Of a stretch of 64,000 nt of DNA, positions 17,284 through 26,309 are shown piece after piece (positions within the stretch are counted from its first letter, which is position 1; every line of letters begins with the position of its first letter). Made by a program: the position numbers and the translations under genes. This DNA comes from Neisseria sp. 83E34 (lineage in GTDB: Bacteria > Pseudomonadota > Gammaproteobacteria > Burkholderiales > Neisseriaceae): contig NZ_LGYH01000006.1 in the NCBI RefSeq assembly GCF_001308015.1, positions 1-64,000 of the forward strand. Direction: 5' to 3'. The notes beneath the pieces are model-generated. The model was not told where the DNA came from. It searched no databases and worked only from the letters and a program-made list of their open reading frames with translations.

Positions 17284-18471
17284 CTACCCGCGATACAAAT
17301 CCACCATCTTACGCGCCGCAGCCACACATTCTTCCACCCCGGCCACCAAAGCAATACGCACATAACCCAAACCCGGATTGCCGTGCGCCGTGTCGCGCGC
17401 CAAAAAGCGGCCCGGCAGCACCTGGATGCCAGCCTCACTCAACAACTTTTTCGCAAAGGCCAAATCATCGCCATCGGGCACTTTCAGCCACAAATAAAAT
17501 GAAGCCTCGGGCATATCCACTTCAAATGCCTCACGCAAAATCGGCACCACCTTATCAAACTTTTCCTGATACAAGCGGCGGTTTTCAGCCACATGAGCTT
17601 CGTCGTCCCAAGCAGCAATGCTTGCTTTCTGCACCGGCACGCTCATGGCGCTGCCGTGATAAGTGCGGTACAGCAAAAACGCTTTGAGCAAATCCGCATC
17701 GCCCGCCACAAAACCCGAGCGCAAACCCGGCACATTGGAGCGTTTCGATAAGCTGGTAAACATCACAATATTCTTATTGCCACGCCCCGCCGCGTTTGCC
17801 GCCTGCAAGCAGCCGATAGGTTTTGCACCGTCAAAATAAATCTCGGAATAGCATTCGTCCGAAGCAATCACAAAACCATATTCATCCTGCAAAGCAAAAA
17901 GTTTGTTCCAATCTTCCTGCTGCATCACGCTGCCGCTCGGATTGTTCGGCGAACACACAAACACCAATTTCACACGCGGCCAGATATCCTCGGCAATTTC
18001 TTCCCAAGCGGGAATGAAATCCGGAGCGTAGCAGTTGGCAAAATAAATTTCCCCGCCGCCAAGCAAAGCCGCACCTTCATAAATCTGATAAAAAGGATTC
18101 GGGCTAACCACCACGTCTTTACTGTCGGCAGCCGGATTCAGCACCACTTGTGCAAACGAAAACAAAGCCTCACGGCTGCCCAACACCGGCAAAATCTCCG
18201 TTTCAGGGTTTAAAACCAAGCCGTCATAACGGCGCGCCGCCCAACGGGCGCACGCTTCACGCAGTTGCGGCAAACCGGCGGAAAGCGGATAAAGCGACAA
18301 TTCAGACAGGGCTTCGGTTAGCGCATCGGTAATCACTTTCGGCGTGGCATGTTTCGGCTCGCCGATATGCAGCGACACCAAATCCACACCTTCCGGCGGA
18401 CAAACGCCTTGCAAAGCTTCGCGCAAACGGGCAAACGGGTAAGGTTTCAAACTGTTTAATAAAGGATTCAT
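17284..18471 (-). CDS. dapC: Succinyldiaminopimelate transaminase DapC
   Basis: The 395-residue PLP enzyme of fold type I converts N-succinyl-2-amino-6-ketopimelate and glutamate to succinyl-diaminopimelate in lysine and peptidoglycan precursor synthesis. Visible features include VSLHIGEPKHATP, the VCSPNNPSG aspartate/asparagine region, SDECYSEIYF and the PLP-lysine motif SLSKRSNVPGLRSGF. Length fits. Family members are close to other class I/II aminotransferases, and the dapC call rests on the N-terminal pattern. A degenerate DUS (about 18302) lies inside. It is divergent from the beta-helix gene. Confidence 0.85.
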   Translation of the reverse strand: MNPLLNSLKPYPFARLREALQGVCPPEGVDLVSLHIGEPKHATPKVITDALTEALSELSLYPLSAGLPQLREACARWAARRYDGLVLNPETEILPVLGSREALFSFAQVVLNPAADSKDVVVSPNPFYQIYEGAALLGGGEIYFANCYAPDFIPAWEEIAEDIWPRVKLVFVCSPNNPSGSVMQQEDWNKLFALQDEYGFVIASDECYSEIYFDGAKPIGCLQAANAAGRGNKNIVMFTSLSKRSNVPGLRSGFVAGDADLLKAFLLYRTYHGSAMSVPVQKASIAAWDDEAHVAENRRLYQEKFDKVVPILREAFEVDMPEASFYLWLKVPDGDDLAFAKKLLSEAGIQVLPGRFLARDTAHGNPGLGYVRIALVAGVEECVAAARKMVDLYRG

Positions 18472-18530
18472 GATATTTGGCTAGAGGATTGTGTTCGGGA
18501 AAGAAAGTTTAACACAGCTTTGCAAAGCAC

Positions 18531-18587
18531 TTAATGCCTGTCTGAAAACTTGCCGTCATACGGAACTGGGTTTCAGACAGGCATTAC
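18531..18587. repeat. DUS inverted pair in a divergent intergenic region
   Basis: Two DUS face each other around a 29-nt interior, but the flanking genes diverge (dapC leftwards, the beta-helix gene rightwards). It therefore cannot simply terminate either gene, and it lies in the shared promoter region. Confidence 0.75.
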
Positions 18588-18627
18588 ATGTTATGATGCT
18601 TTATTCATAACTCTCACAGGAAGCATC

Positions 18628-19653
18628 ATGCGCTATTGGTTGATTCCCGTTTTAGCCGGCCTCGCGCCGTTTGCCTCTGCGCAAACCGCCGAAAATACCT
18701 GCTCCGCCGAAAAAATCGCTGAAATCGTGGCTCCGGCACACAGCGGCAGCCCGCAAGTTGAAATTAACTGCTCCGCCACTTTACCTTCGGGCAGCAGCAT
18801 CAGCAAAGAATTGGTTTTTCAAGGTGAAGCAGCCTCCAATCTCACATTCGATTGCAACGGCGCGCACATTGTCCGCCAAAGCGGCAACGGCGACAATGTC
18901 AAAATCCGCTCAGTCCAACAAAACGGGCAATGGCAACGCCCGCAAAACCTTACTCTGCGAAACTGCAATATCCAAGGCGCACTGCGCATCAGCGGCATGG
19001 ACGACGATACCTTGCGCGCCGTTTCACGCCGCCCCGACGCCACGCAAAACATTCAAGCAGCCGCGCCGACACACATCACATTAGATAAAGTCAACATCAC
19101 CGGTAACGGCCGCATTCCGCTCTATCTGCGTCCCGGCGCCACATACATCACCGTAAAAAACAGCTATATCCAAGGCCAATCCGACGGAACTGCGGTGTAT
19201 TTCGATATGGAAAGCGCCCACAATGTTTTTGAACACAACACCATAGAAGTCCGCAACAAACGCGAGCAGTTCGCGCTTGACGGCTCTGCACATAACACAG
19301 TGCGCCACAACCGCTTCTTATCCCCGCATAACGGCGGCATTTTCCTATACCGCAACTGCGGCGAGCGCGGCGTGATCCGCCACCAAACGCCCTCTTCCAA
19401 TACCATCAGCGATAATTATTTCGCCAACAAACAAACGCGTGTCTACCGCCCGATTATCTGGATTGCCTCGCGCAACGGCGGCAAGTCTTATTGCAGCGAC
19501 GATGCAGGTTACGCTCTGGGCAGCAGCGCAGATGACCGCGATTTTGCCGAAAACAACCGGATAACCGGCAACCGCTTCGATAAATTCTGTTCTTTGTTTA
19601 CCATCAAACAAAATTGGCAGCCCAACCACATTTCCGATAACCGCGAACAATAA
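18628..19653 (+). CDS. Secreted right-handed beta-helix protein
   Basis: The 341-residue protein starts with a signal peptide (MRYWLIPVLAGLAPFASAQ, cleavage near 18-19). The ATG at 18628 has CAGGAAG upstream, and the longer open frame reads through a DUS. The middle carries repeated strand turns of the pectate-lyase-like or NosD type (LDKVNITGNGRIPLYL, ITVKNSYIQGQSDGTAVYF, HNVFEHNTIEV, HNTVRHNRF, SNTISDNYF, NNRITGNRFD). Paired cysteines suggest a periplasmic or exported location. Such folds often bind or cut polysaccharide, but I see no certain catalytic triad. It is monocistronic, ending at a DUS-pair terminator. Confidence 0.75.
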   Translation: MRYWLIPVLAGLAPFASAQTAENTCSAEKIAEIVAPAHSGSPQVEINCSATLPSGSSISKELVFQGEAASNLTFDCNGAHIVRQSGNGDNVKIRSVQQNGQWQRPQNLTLRNCNIQGALRISGMDDDTLRAVSRRPDATQNIQAAAPTHITLDKVNITGNGRIPLYLRPGATYITVKNSYIQGQSDGTAVYFDMESAHNVFEHNTIEVRNKREQFALDGSAHNTVRHNRFLSPHNGGIFLYRNCGERGVIRHQTPSSNTISDNYFANKQTRVYRPIIWIASRNGGKSYCSDDAGYALGSSADDRDFAENNRITGNRFDKFCSLFTIKQNWQPNHISDNREQ

Positions 19654-19656
19654 GCC

Positions 19657-19698
19657 ATGCCTGTCTGAAAACAAATTTGAAAGTTTTCAGACAGGCAT
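19657..19698. terminator. DUS-pair terminator
   Basis: ATGCCTGTCTGAAAAC and GTTTTCAGACAGGCAT enclose a 10-nt interior, between the beta-helix gene and the convergent GIY-YIG gene. Confidence 0.85.
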
Positions 19699-19727
19699 AT
19701 GTTCTTCGGTTATATAGTTAAATCACA

Positions 19728-20027
19728 TCAAGCCAAAGCCAACCACAAATCCCGCTTCTCCGCTGCTTTCAACTGCTTAACCTTGATTTCCAGCTTGGCA
19801 GCCGCCGATTTGGAAAGCGCCTGACTCACCAACCGCATTTCAAGCGGCTTCCTGATGCGCGTATATTTCGCACCCTTACCCGCCTGATGCGCGGCAAAAC
19901 GGGCTTCGGGATGGTTGCTGATACCGCAATAAAGCGAACCGCCTTCACACAAAATCAGATACACACACCAATGGCCGCACTCTTCAGAGGCCGAGTTCGG
20001 CAAACGGTATTCGGAAATATCGGACAT
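19728..20027 (-). CDS. GIY-YIG nuclease family protein
   Basis: This 99-residue single-domain protein has the GIY-YIG signature as VYLILCEGGSLYCGI (about 22-36), followed by the conserved arginine in HPEARFAAHQAG and GAKYTRIRKP, as in the YhbQ/UPF0213 group. Members are small nucleases or nuclease-like proteins of uncertain role. The family's C-terminal glutamate is plausible at KLEIKVKQL. It lies between two DUS-pair terminators, so it is probably expressed alone. Confidence 0.85.
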   Translation of the reverse strand: MSDISEYRLPNSASEECGHWCVYLILCEGGSLYCGISNHPEARFAAHQAGKGAKYTRIRKPLEMRLVSQALSKSAAAKLEIKVKQLKAAEKRDLWLALA

Positions 20028-20047
20028 ATTCTCAGCTTCACTTTAAG

Positions 20048-20080
20048 AATGCCTGTCTGAAAATGTTTCAGACAGGCATT
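20048..20080. terminator. DUS-pair terminator after mtrE
   Basis: AATGCCTGTCTGAAA, TG loop, then the complement. It lies 15 bp past the mtrE stop on the minus strand and ends the mtrCDE operon. Confidence 0.85.
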
Positions 20081-20094
20081 TGCGGTTACAACAC

Positions 20095-21531
20095 TTACTG
20101 CCCGACGGTATCCTGCGTATGACGTTTCAAACCGCCACCCAGCGCTTTATAAACATCGGCCAGATTTTCCAAACGGGTCAGCTGCATGCCCAGCAATCCT
20201 GTATCGGCGCTGTAGCTGCTGCGCTCCGCATCCAATAAATCCAAAGCGCTCGATACACCATGCTTATAGCGCAAACGCACCAGCCGCAAGGTGTCGGCTT
20301 GGGCTTTACTTTGTTTTTGCGCCGAAGCATAACGCTTATCCAGCTGCTCCCGCGCCACCAAAGCATCCGACACATCTCTAAACGCATTCTGCACCGCCGC
20401 TTCATAAGCCACCACTTGAATTTGCTGGCGGATTTTTGCTGCGTCTAAATTCGCTTTATTACTGCCCCAGTTAAAAATCGGCAGATTAATAGTAGGCGCA
20501 AACACCCAGGTTCTATTACCGCCCTGAAACAATCCGCTCAACTCGGTCGAACCCGTACCAATGGTACTGGTTAAACTGATGCTAGGGAAAAATGCCGCCC
20601 GCGCCGCGCCGATATCCGCGTTGGCCTGCTTTAAAGCAAATTCAGCAGCCCGGATATCCGGCCGGTTCAACAATATATCCGAGCTCAAACCGGCTGGCAG
20701 CTTGCTGATTTTATACTGTTTATCCAGCGGCAAACCCGCAGGCAGATTTTGTGGGATAGGCTGGTTGAGCAACACAGCCAAAGCATTCCGCGCTTGCTCT
20801 TTCGCTTGCACGGCCGCTTCATAATCGGCTTTGGCCGACTCAATCAAAGCTTCCTGCTGGCGCAAATCCACCGCAGAAATCACACCGGCTTGATGCTTCA
20901 AACGGGTCAGCTTATAAGTCTGCTCCCGCGACTGCAATACATTTTGCGCCAGCTTCATGGTTTCTTCAGCGTATCGCTCATTGAAATAAGCCTTTGCCAC
21001 GGAAGCAATCAAACTTAAATGCGCCGAATCACGCGCAGCCAAACTGTTGAAATAGCCCTGTTTGGCCGCTTCCGCATGGCTGCGCACTTTGCCGAACAAA
21101 TCAATTTCATAAGCAGTAATGCCCAAGCCAACCGTGTAAGCGGAAGTAACCGTTGATTTGCCGCTTGTGCTTAAATCTTCCGCCACCCGCGCGCGCTGAC
21201 CCGTGCCGCTGGCATTGATATCCGGCAGCAAATCGGCCCGCTTAATCATATACTGCTTACGCACGGCTTCGGCGTTTAAAGCGGCAGTACGCAAATCGGT
21301 GTTGCGTTCCAACGCAATCTCAATCAAGCGGTGCAGGCGCGGGTCGGCAAAATAATCCTGCCAACCCAAGTAAGCGGCTTGAACACCGGTTTCCGGCTGC
21401 CTGTCATATTTAAAGGTCTCAGGCACATTTACCTGAGGCTGTTCGTATTTAGGAATCATCGTGCAAGCCGATAATGCCACACCCATAGCAATGATACTGA
21501 AAACAGGTTTGAATCTAATAGCCTTGTTCAT
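20095..21531 (-). CDS. mtrE: Outer-membrane efflux channel MtrE
   Basis: The 478-residue lipoprotein forms the TolC-like outer-membrane duct of the MtrCDE pump. It has a lipoprotein signal (MGVALSAC, acylated Cys23) followed by two outer-membrane efflux repeats with the coiled-coil pattern (RNTDLRTAALNAEAVRKQY; RPDIRAAEFALKQANADIGAARAAFFPSISL). Length and start match gonococcal MtrE as I recall it (about 467). The gene starts 2 bp after the mtrD stop. It is the third gene of mtrCDE, under MtrR control from upstream of mtrC. Confidence 0.95.
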   Translation of the reverse strand: MNKAIRFKPVFSIIAMGVALSACTMIPKYEQPQVNVPETFKYDRQPETGVQAAYLGWQDYFADPRLHRLIEIALERNTDLRTAALNAEAVRKQYMIKRADLLPDINASGTGQRARVAEDLSTSGKSTVTSAYTVGLGITAYEIDLFGKVRSHAEAAKQGYFNSLAARDSAHLSLIASVAKAYFNERYAEETMKLAQNVLQSREQTYKLTRLKHQAGVISAVDLRQQEALIESAKADYEAAVQAKEQARNALAVLLNQPIPQNLPAGLPLDKQYKISKLPAGLSSDILLNRPDIRAAEFALKQANADIGAARAAFFPSISLTSTIGTGSTELSGLFQGGNRTWVFAPTINLPIFNWGSNKANLDAAKIRQQIQVVAYEAAVQNAFRDVSDALVAREQLDKRYASAQKQSKAQADTLRLVRLRYKHGVSSALDLLDAERSSYSADTGLLGMQLTRLENLADVYKALGGGLKRHTQDTVGQ

Positions 21532-21533
21532 GC

Positions 21534-24500
21534 TTAATCCTTATCCGTCGTATAGTCATTGCTCAGCGTGGCAGATGCTCCGGAAGAAACGGCCAATTCA
21601 GGTTTCCGACCAACGCCTTTGAACAGCTTGCGCACCACCACATAGAAAACCGGCACTAGGAAAACCGCCAATATCGTACCAACCAGCATGCCCCACAACA
21701 CGGTCGTACCAATCGCACGCTGGCTTGCCGAGCTGGCGCCCGATGCGATGTAAAGCGGCACCACACCTAAAATAAAGGCAAATGAAGTCATAATAATCGG
21801 GCGGAAACGCAAGTGCGCGGCTTCCAAAGCAGCGGCAATCGCGCTCTTGCCTTCTTGCTGCAAGTCTTTGGCAAACTCAATAATCAAAATCGCATTTTTT
21901 GCACTCAAACCGATTACTGTGATCAGGCCGACTTGGAAGTAAATGTCATTCAGATAAGCAGGCGGCGCCCCGAAAGCCATACCCAACAAGTTACGGCCAG
22001 ACACACCTAATACTACGCCCAAAAATCCCAACGGCACCACCAGAATCACCGCCAAAGGAATCGACCAGCTTTCATAAAGCGCGGCCAGTGCCAAGAACAC
22101 AGCCAAAATGGCAAATGTATACAGCATAATAGTCTGCGCACTGCCTTTGGCTTCTTCGCGGGATTGACCATCCCATTCCAAGCTGTATCCGTCCATCTCA
22201 TCAACCATACGCTGCACTTCAGCCATTACCTCGCCTGAAGAATAGCCGGATGATGCGGCACCGCTGATTTTCATGGCCGGGTAGCCGTTAAATCGCACAC
22301 TTTGTTCCATACCGCTTTGCCATGAAGCCGTAGCAATAGTGGAAAGCGGCACAGCTACTCCCTGATTATTGGTTACGGTTAAAGCCAAAATATCATCAGG
22401 CTGCATACGCGCCGACGCATCGGCTTGCACGATCACACGCTGCAAACGACCCTGATTCGGGAAATCATTAACATACGATGAACCAATGGCAGCAGACAGC
22501 ACCGACCGGATATTTGAGAAATCAATGCCTTGCGCTGCAGCAGCTTCACGGTCGATATTGATTTTGAGCTGCGGCGCATCTTCCAAGCCGGAAGAACGCA
22601 CGTTTTGCGCATCAAACATCGGGTTTTGCCGCATTTTAGCAATCAGCTCGTTGCGTTTAGCCAGCAAAGCCTCATGCCCGCTGTTATTGCGGTCTTGCAG
22701 ATACATCTCAAACCCTGAGCTGGTGCCCAATTCCATAATTGCAGGGGGGTTCAACACTATGGCGAAGCCATCCCTTACGCTGCCCATCAAGGCCCCAGTA
22801 ATCTTGCCTGCCACGGCAGCCGCACCGCTGCCTCTGGCTTTACGTTCACTCCAGTCTTTCAAGGTGATGAAACCGAAGCCCATGTTCTGCCCGGAACCGG
22901 CAAAACTAAAACCGGAAACACCGATAAAGTTATCCACTTCCGGCATAGACATAATCACATTATTCGCAACAGCCAAAGTGGCATCGGTACGCTCTTTCGT
23001 TGCTCCTGAAGGCAACTGCACCATCATCATCAAACTGCCTTGATCTTCTTGCGGTAAGAATGATGTAGGAATGCGTACAAACACAAGCCCCGCTACAGCT
23101 GCCAAAGCCACATATACAACCATCATGCGGCCGGTTCTATTCAAGAACCTGCCAACCCAGCCTTCATAACGGTGTGTACTACTTTTGAATTTGCGATTAA
23201 ACCAGCCGAAAAAGCCTTTTTTCTCTACATGATGGCCTTTCGGAATCGGCTTAAGCATCGCTGCACATAAAGCCGGCGTAAGCGAAAGGGCAAAAAAGGC
23301 TGAAAATGCAATGGCGATCGCCATGGTTAACGCAAATTGTTTGTAGATATTACCGGTTGCTCCGCTGAACATAGCCAGCGGCACAAACACGGAAATCAAC
23401 ACAGCCGTAATACCGATTACCGCGCCGGAAATCTGCCCCATGGCTTTTTTGGTGGCTTCGCGCGGCGGCAAACCTTCCTCGGCCATAATCCTCTCAACGT
23501 TCTCGACCACCACAATCGCATCATCCACCACAATTCCGATAACCAACACCATCGCAAACATGGTCAGAACATTTATCGACATGCCCAAATACCAAATCGA
23601 AGCAAATGCGCCCAGCAAAGAAATCGGCACCACAATAGTAGGAATCAGGGTATAGCGGATATTTTGCAGGAAGAGATACATCACGATAAACACCAGCACA
23701 ATCGCTTCTAAAAGCGTATGCACCACTTTCTCAATCGAAATACTTACAAATTCAGATGTATCATAAGGCGCAGACCATTTCATATCGCCCGGGAAATAAC
23801 GTTGCAGCTGCTCCATTTTTTCCCGCACGGCGGATGCCGTAGCCATAGCATTGCCGCTGGTTGACAGCATCACCGCCATACCCACAGCCGGTTTTCCGTT
23901 CAAACGGGTTGAGGTGGCGTAATCCTGACTGCCCAATTCGATTTTGGCCACATCTTTTAAGTAAACATTGGCGCCACCGGTTGTGGAGCGCAAAATAATA
24001 TTGCCAAACTCTTCAGGCGTGCTCAATTGGCCTTGGGCGGTAATGGTGGCGGTAATGGTTTGCCCTTTTAAGGAAGGCAAATCACCCATAGTACCCACCG
24101 AAAGTTGCGCATTCTGCGCGCTGATAGCAGAAGATACTTCAGCAAAAGACAAGTTGTAGTTTTGCAGCTTCTTAGGATCTACCCACACCCGCATCGCACG
24201 TTGCGAACCGAACAAACGGGCTTCACCCACACCTTCGACACGTTGGATTTCAGGTTTGATATTGCGCTCCACATAGTCGGCTATGTCTTCCGTAGCCATA
24301 GTTTCCGAAGACATCATCAATACCATCAGGAAGTTGGAGCGCGATTTGGATATGGTTACACCATTTTGCTGTACGGTTGCGGGCAGTAGCGCAGTCACTT
24401 CCGAAAGCTTGTTCTGCACATTGACTTGTGCCAGATCTTCATTGGTCTCCGGTGTAAAAGTGAGGCTTACCGTGCCGCGCCCGCTGGAGGTTGCATTGGT

Positions 24501-24737
24501 GGTCATATAATCCAGCCCCTCCACACCGTTCATGCTGCGCTCGATAATCGCCAACACACTGTCTTCCATCACTTGTGCCGACGCACCCGGATAAGTGGCG
24601 GTTAACGTGATGGTTGGTGCACCAACTGAAGGATATTGCGAAACCGGCAGTTTGCCGATGGCAAATACACCCGCAAGAATTACAAAGATTGCGATTACCC
24701 AAGCAAAAATGGGGCGGTCAATAAAAAACTTAGCCAT
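21534..24737 (-). CDS. mtrD: RND multidrug efflux transporter MtrD
   Basis: This 1067-residue inner-membrane proton-driven pump exports hydrophobic drugs, detergents, bile salts and antimicrobial peptides. It has 12 membrane segments, large periplasmic loops after TM1 and TM7, and TM4 aspartates in LVIGIVVDDAIVVVENVER. The ATG at 24737 (MAKFFIDRPIFAW) has AAGGA 9 nt upstream; the longer open frame adds three residues without a ribosome site. The length equals the 1067 or so of gonococcal MtrD. A GGGGGG run at about 22743 is in coding sequence and too short to suggest phase variation. Confidence 0.97.
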   Translation of the reverse strand: MAKFFIDRPIFAWVIAIFVILAGVFAIGKLPVSQYPSVGAPTITLTATYPGASAQVMEDSVLAIIERSMNGVEGLDYMTTNATSSGRGTVSLTFTPETNEDLAQVNVQNKLSEVTALLPATVQQNGVTISKSRSNFLMVLMMSSETMATEDIADYVERNIKPEIQRVEGVGEARLFGSQRAMRVWVDPKKLQNYNLSFAEVSSAISAQNAQLSVGTMGDLPSLKGQTITATITAQGQLSTPEEFGNIILRSTTGGANVYLKDVAKIELGSQDYATSTRLNGKPAVGMAVMLSTSGNAMATASAVREKMEQLQRYFPGDMKWSAPYDTSEFVSISIEKVVHTLLEAIVLVFIVMYLFLQNIRYTLIPTIVVPISLLGAFASIWYLGMSINVLTMFAMVLVIGIVVDDAIVVVENVERIMAEEGLPPREATKKAMGQISGAVIGITAVLISVFVPLAMFSGATGNIYKQFALTMAIAIAFSAFFALSLTPALCAAMLKPIPKGHHVEKKGFFGWFNRKFKSSTHRYEGWVGRFLNRTGRMMVVYVALAAVAGLVFVRIPTSFLPQEDQGSLMMMVQLPSGATKERTDATLAVANNVIMSMPEVDNFIGVSGFSFAGSGQNMGFGFITLKDWSERKARGSGAAAVAGKITGALMGSVRDGFAIVLNPPAIMELGTSSGFEMYLQDRNNSGHEALLAKRNELIAKMRQNPMFDAQNVRSSGLEDAPQLKINIDREAAAAQGIDFSNIRSVLSAAIGSSYVNDFPNQGRLQRVIVQADASARMQPDDILALTVTNNQGVAVPLSTIATASWQSGMEQSVRFNGYPAMKISGAASSGYSSGEVMAEVQRMVDEMDGYSLEWDGQSREEAKGSAQTIMLYTFAILAVFLALAALYESWSIPLAVILVVPLGFLGVVLGVSGRNLLGMAFGAPPAYLNDIYFQVGLITVIGLSAKNAILIIEFAKDLQQEGKSAIAAALEAAHLRFRPIIMTSFAFILGVVPLYIASGASSASQRAIGTTVLWGMLVGTILAVFLVPVFYVVVRKLFKGVGRKPELAVSSGASATLSNDYTTDKD

Positions 24738-24749
24738 AAAAAGCAATCC

Positions 24750-26045
24750 TTATTGTTTTGCAGCAGATGCAGCTTTCGGCTCAGAAGCCTTTGGAGCCGC
24801 AGCCGGAGCAGATGCCGCCTGCTGCATCTTTTCTTGCTTGCCGGGCTGCCATTCTTTCGGCGTAACCTTCTTCGCCTGCATCATGCCGGCAATCGATAAA
24901 CCATCCACAATCACTTTATCTCCGGCTTTCAAACCGGCTGTAATAATCCAATTACTGCCGTCTCGGCCGGACACGGTTACCTCGCGCGGCTCCATACCGC
25001 CCTGAGCATTCACAATCATAACCGTATCTTTCTGCCCTCGCGTTACAGCCTGCTGCGGCACCGCAAATGAATTAGCAATATTGGCCTGCGGCAGTTTGAC
25101 ACGCACGTACAAACCCGGCATTAATATATCGTCGGGATTAGGTACTTCGGCGCGGATAGTCACTTGTCCGGTCGTTTCATTCACGGTCGGGTCAGCAAAA
25201 ATCAAACGGCCTTTATGCGGATATTCCGTACCGTTATCCAACAACACCGTTACCGGCACGCTGCCCTCTACCATCTGAATCCTGCCCTCTGCCATTTGCT
25301 GCTTCATTTTCATAATGGCATCAGCCGATTGGGTAATGTTGACATACATAGGGTCTGTTTGTTGAATGCGCGCCAAAATTGTGGGATCGCCTGCATTTAC
25401 CAAAGTACCTTCTGATACCAGCGCCTGGCCTATATAGCCTGAAATCGGTGCTGTAATACGTGAATAGTTCACGTTGATTTGTGCCGATTTAATGGCGGCT
25501 TTAGCAGATTTCACACTGGCCTGCGCCGCACGCTGGGCGGCAACAGCCGCGTCAAATTCCTGTTTACTCACTGCATCGGCCTGCACCAACGGACGGTAAC
25601 GCGCTACATCCGAGTTGGCTTTAGCCAGCGAAGCCTGAGCCGAAGCCAGTTGTGCACGCGCGCTTTCCAAGCCGACCTGATAAGTGGCATCATCCACCTG
25701 ATAAAGTGCCTGACCTGCACGCACATAACTGCCTTCTTTGAACAAGCGCTTTTTAATAATACCGCCAACCTGCGCACGCACTTCGGCCGAACGGCGCGAC
25801 TCCAAACGGGCGGGCAAATCAGTGCTGATGGTTTCGGTTGACGGTTTCACAGTTACCACGCCCACTACCGGAGCGGGAGGTTGTCCGCCTTTGCCCTGTT
25901 GTGCAGGCTTCCCTTCATCCTGCGCCGCACCTTTAGGCGGTGCATCCTCTTCTTTCTGACCGCTACAAGCCGAAACAGCCAACATAACTGCCGCAACCAA
26001 TCCCACCATTCGCCAAACTTTTGTTTGAGTCTTGATTAAAGCCAT
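24750..26045 (-). CDS. mtrC: Membrane fusion lipoprotein MtrC
   Basis: The 431-residue periplasmic adaptor links MtrD to MtrE. The lipoprotein signal ends at AVSAC (Cys27). An HlyD/AcrA-type body follows with lipoyl halves (LPARLESRRSAEVRAQVGGIIKKRLFKEGSYVRAGQALYQVDD and ITAPISGYIG) around a helical hairpin (about 125-190). A low-complexity Lys/Glu/Pro/Gln linker follows the lipid anchor, and the C-terminal tail is Ala/Lys rich. I chose the ATG at 26045 because the 26 extra residues upstream have no signal character. mtrD starts 12 bp after its stop. A DUS copy lies upstream at about 26159. Confidence 0.95.
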   Translation of the reverse strand: MALIKTQTKVWRMVGLVAAVMLAVSACSGQKEEDAPPKGAAQDEGKPAQQGKGGQPPAPVVGVVTVKPSTETISTDLPARLESRRSAEVRAQVGGIIKKRLFKEGSYVRAGQALYQVDDATYQVGLESARAQLASAQASLAKANSDVARYRPLVQADAVSKQEFDAAVAAQRAAQASVKSAKAAIKSAQINVNYSRITAPISGYIGQALVSEGTLVNAGDPTILARIQQTDPMYVNITQSADAIMKMKQQMAEGRIQMVEGSVPVTVLLDNGTEYPHKGRLIFADPTVNETTGQVTIRAEVPNPDDILMPGLYVRVKLPQANIANSFAVPQQAVTRGQKDTVMIVNAQGGMEPREVTVSGRDGSNWIITAGLKAGDKVIVDGLSIAGMMQAKKVTPKEWQPGKQEKMQQAASAPAAAPKASEPKAASAAKQ

Positions 26046-26216
26046 GTATATACCCTGCTTTATAAAATGAATCCATTGAGGAAATGAAACTTTTTGAGAC
26101 TCGCCTGAAAATGCAGCTCCCAACCGAATCTAATGAAAAATCCAAACCTCACTCTACATGCCTGTCTGAAACTTTTCAGGTTAATTCATGCAATATAGTT
26201 AAAATTTGTTTGAAGC

Positions 26217-26245
26217 ATTATACATACATGCTTGCATGTAATAAA
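26217..26245 (-). promoter_or_regulatory. mtrCDE promoter
   Basis: On the minus strand a perfect TATAAT (plus coordinates 26217-26222) lies 17 bp from a weak -35 TTTATT (26240-26245). The spacer contains the palindrome at 26225-26240. The start of mtrC is about 170 bp downstream, so a long leader is implied. The layout, overlapping the divergent mtrR promoter, is like the gonococcal mtr locus. Confidence 0.65.
26225..26240. promoter_or_regulatory. Candidate MtrR operator palindrome
   Basis: TACATGC-TT-GCATGTA is a perfect 7-bp inverted repeat between the divergent promoters. It overlaps the -35 box of mtrR and the spacer of the mtrC promoter, so a bound TetR-type dimer would block both. The ATACATAC flank resembles the gonococcal MtrR site as I recall it. 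Confidence 0.6.
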
Positions 26246-26260
26246 GTTATTTTTTATAAT
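26232..26260 (+). promoter_or_regulatory. mtrR promoter
   Basis: TTGCAT (26232-26237) and TATAAT (26255-26260) are 17 bp apart. An inverted repeat AATAA-AG-TTATT (26240-26251) lies in the spacer, in the position of the gonococcal 13-bp inverted repeat whose deletion raises mtrCDE expression. ATG is 50 bp downstream of the -10. Confidence 0.75.
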
Positions 26261-26309
26261 CCCATTCTTGCAAGCCACTCCCTACTGTTGTCTAAATAAA
26301 GATATATTC

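Noticed and set aside
22741-22747. A short G run in mtrD as a possible phase-variable tract.
   Set aside because: Only six Gs and in a well-conserved coding region; too short for typical slippage switching.
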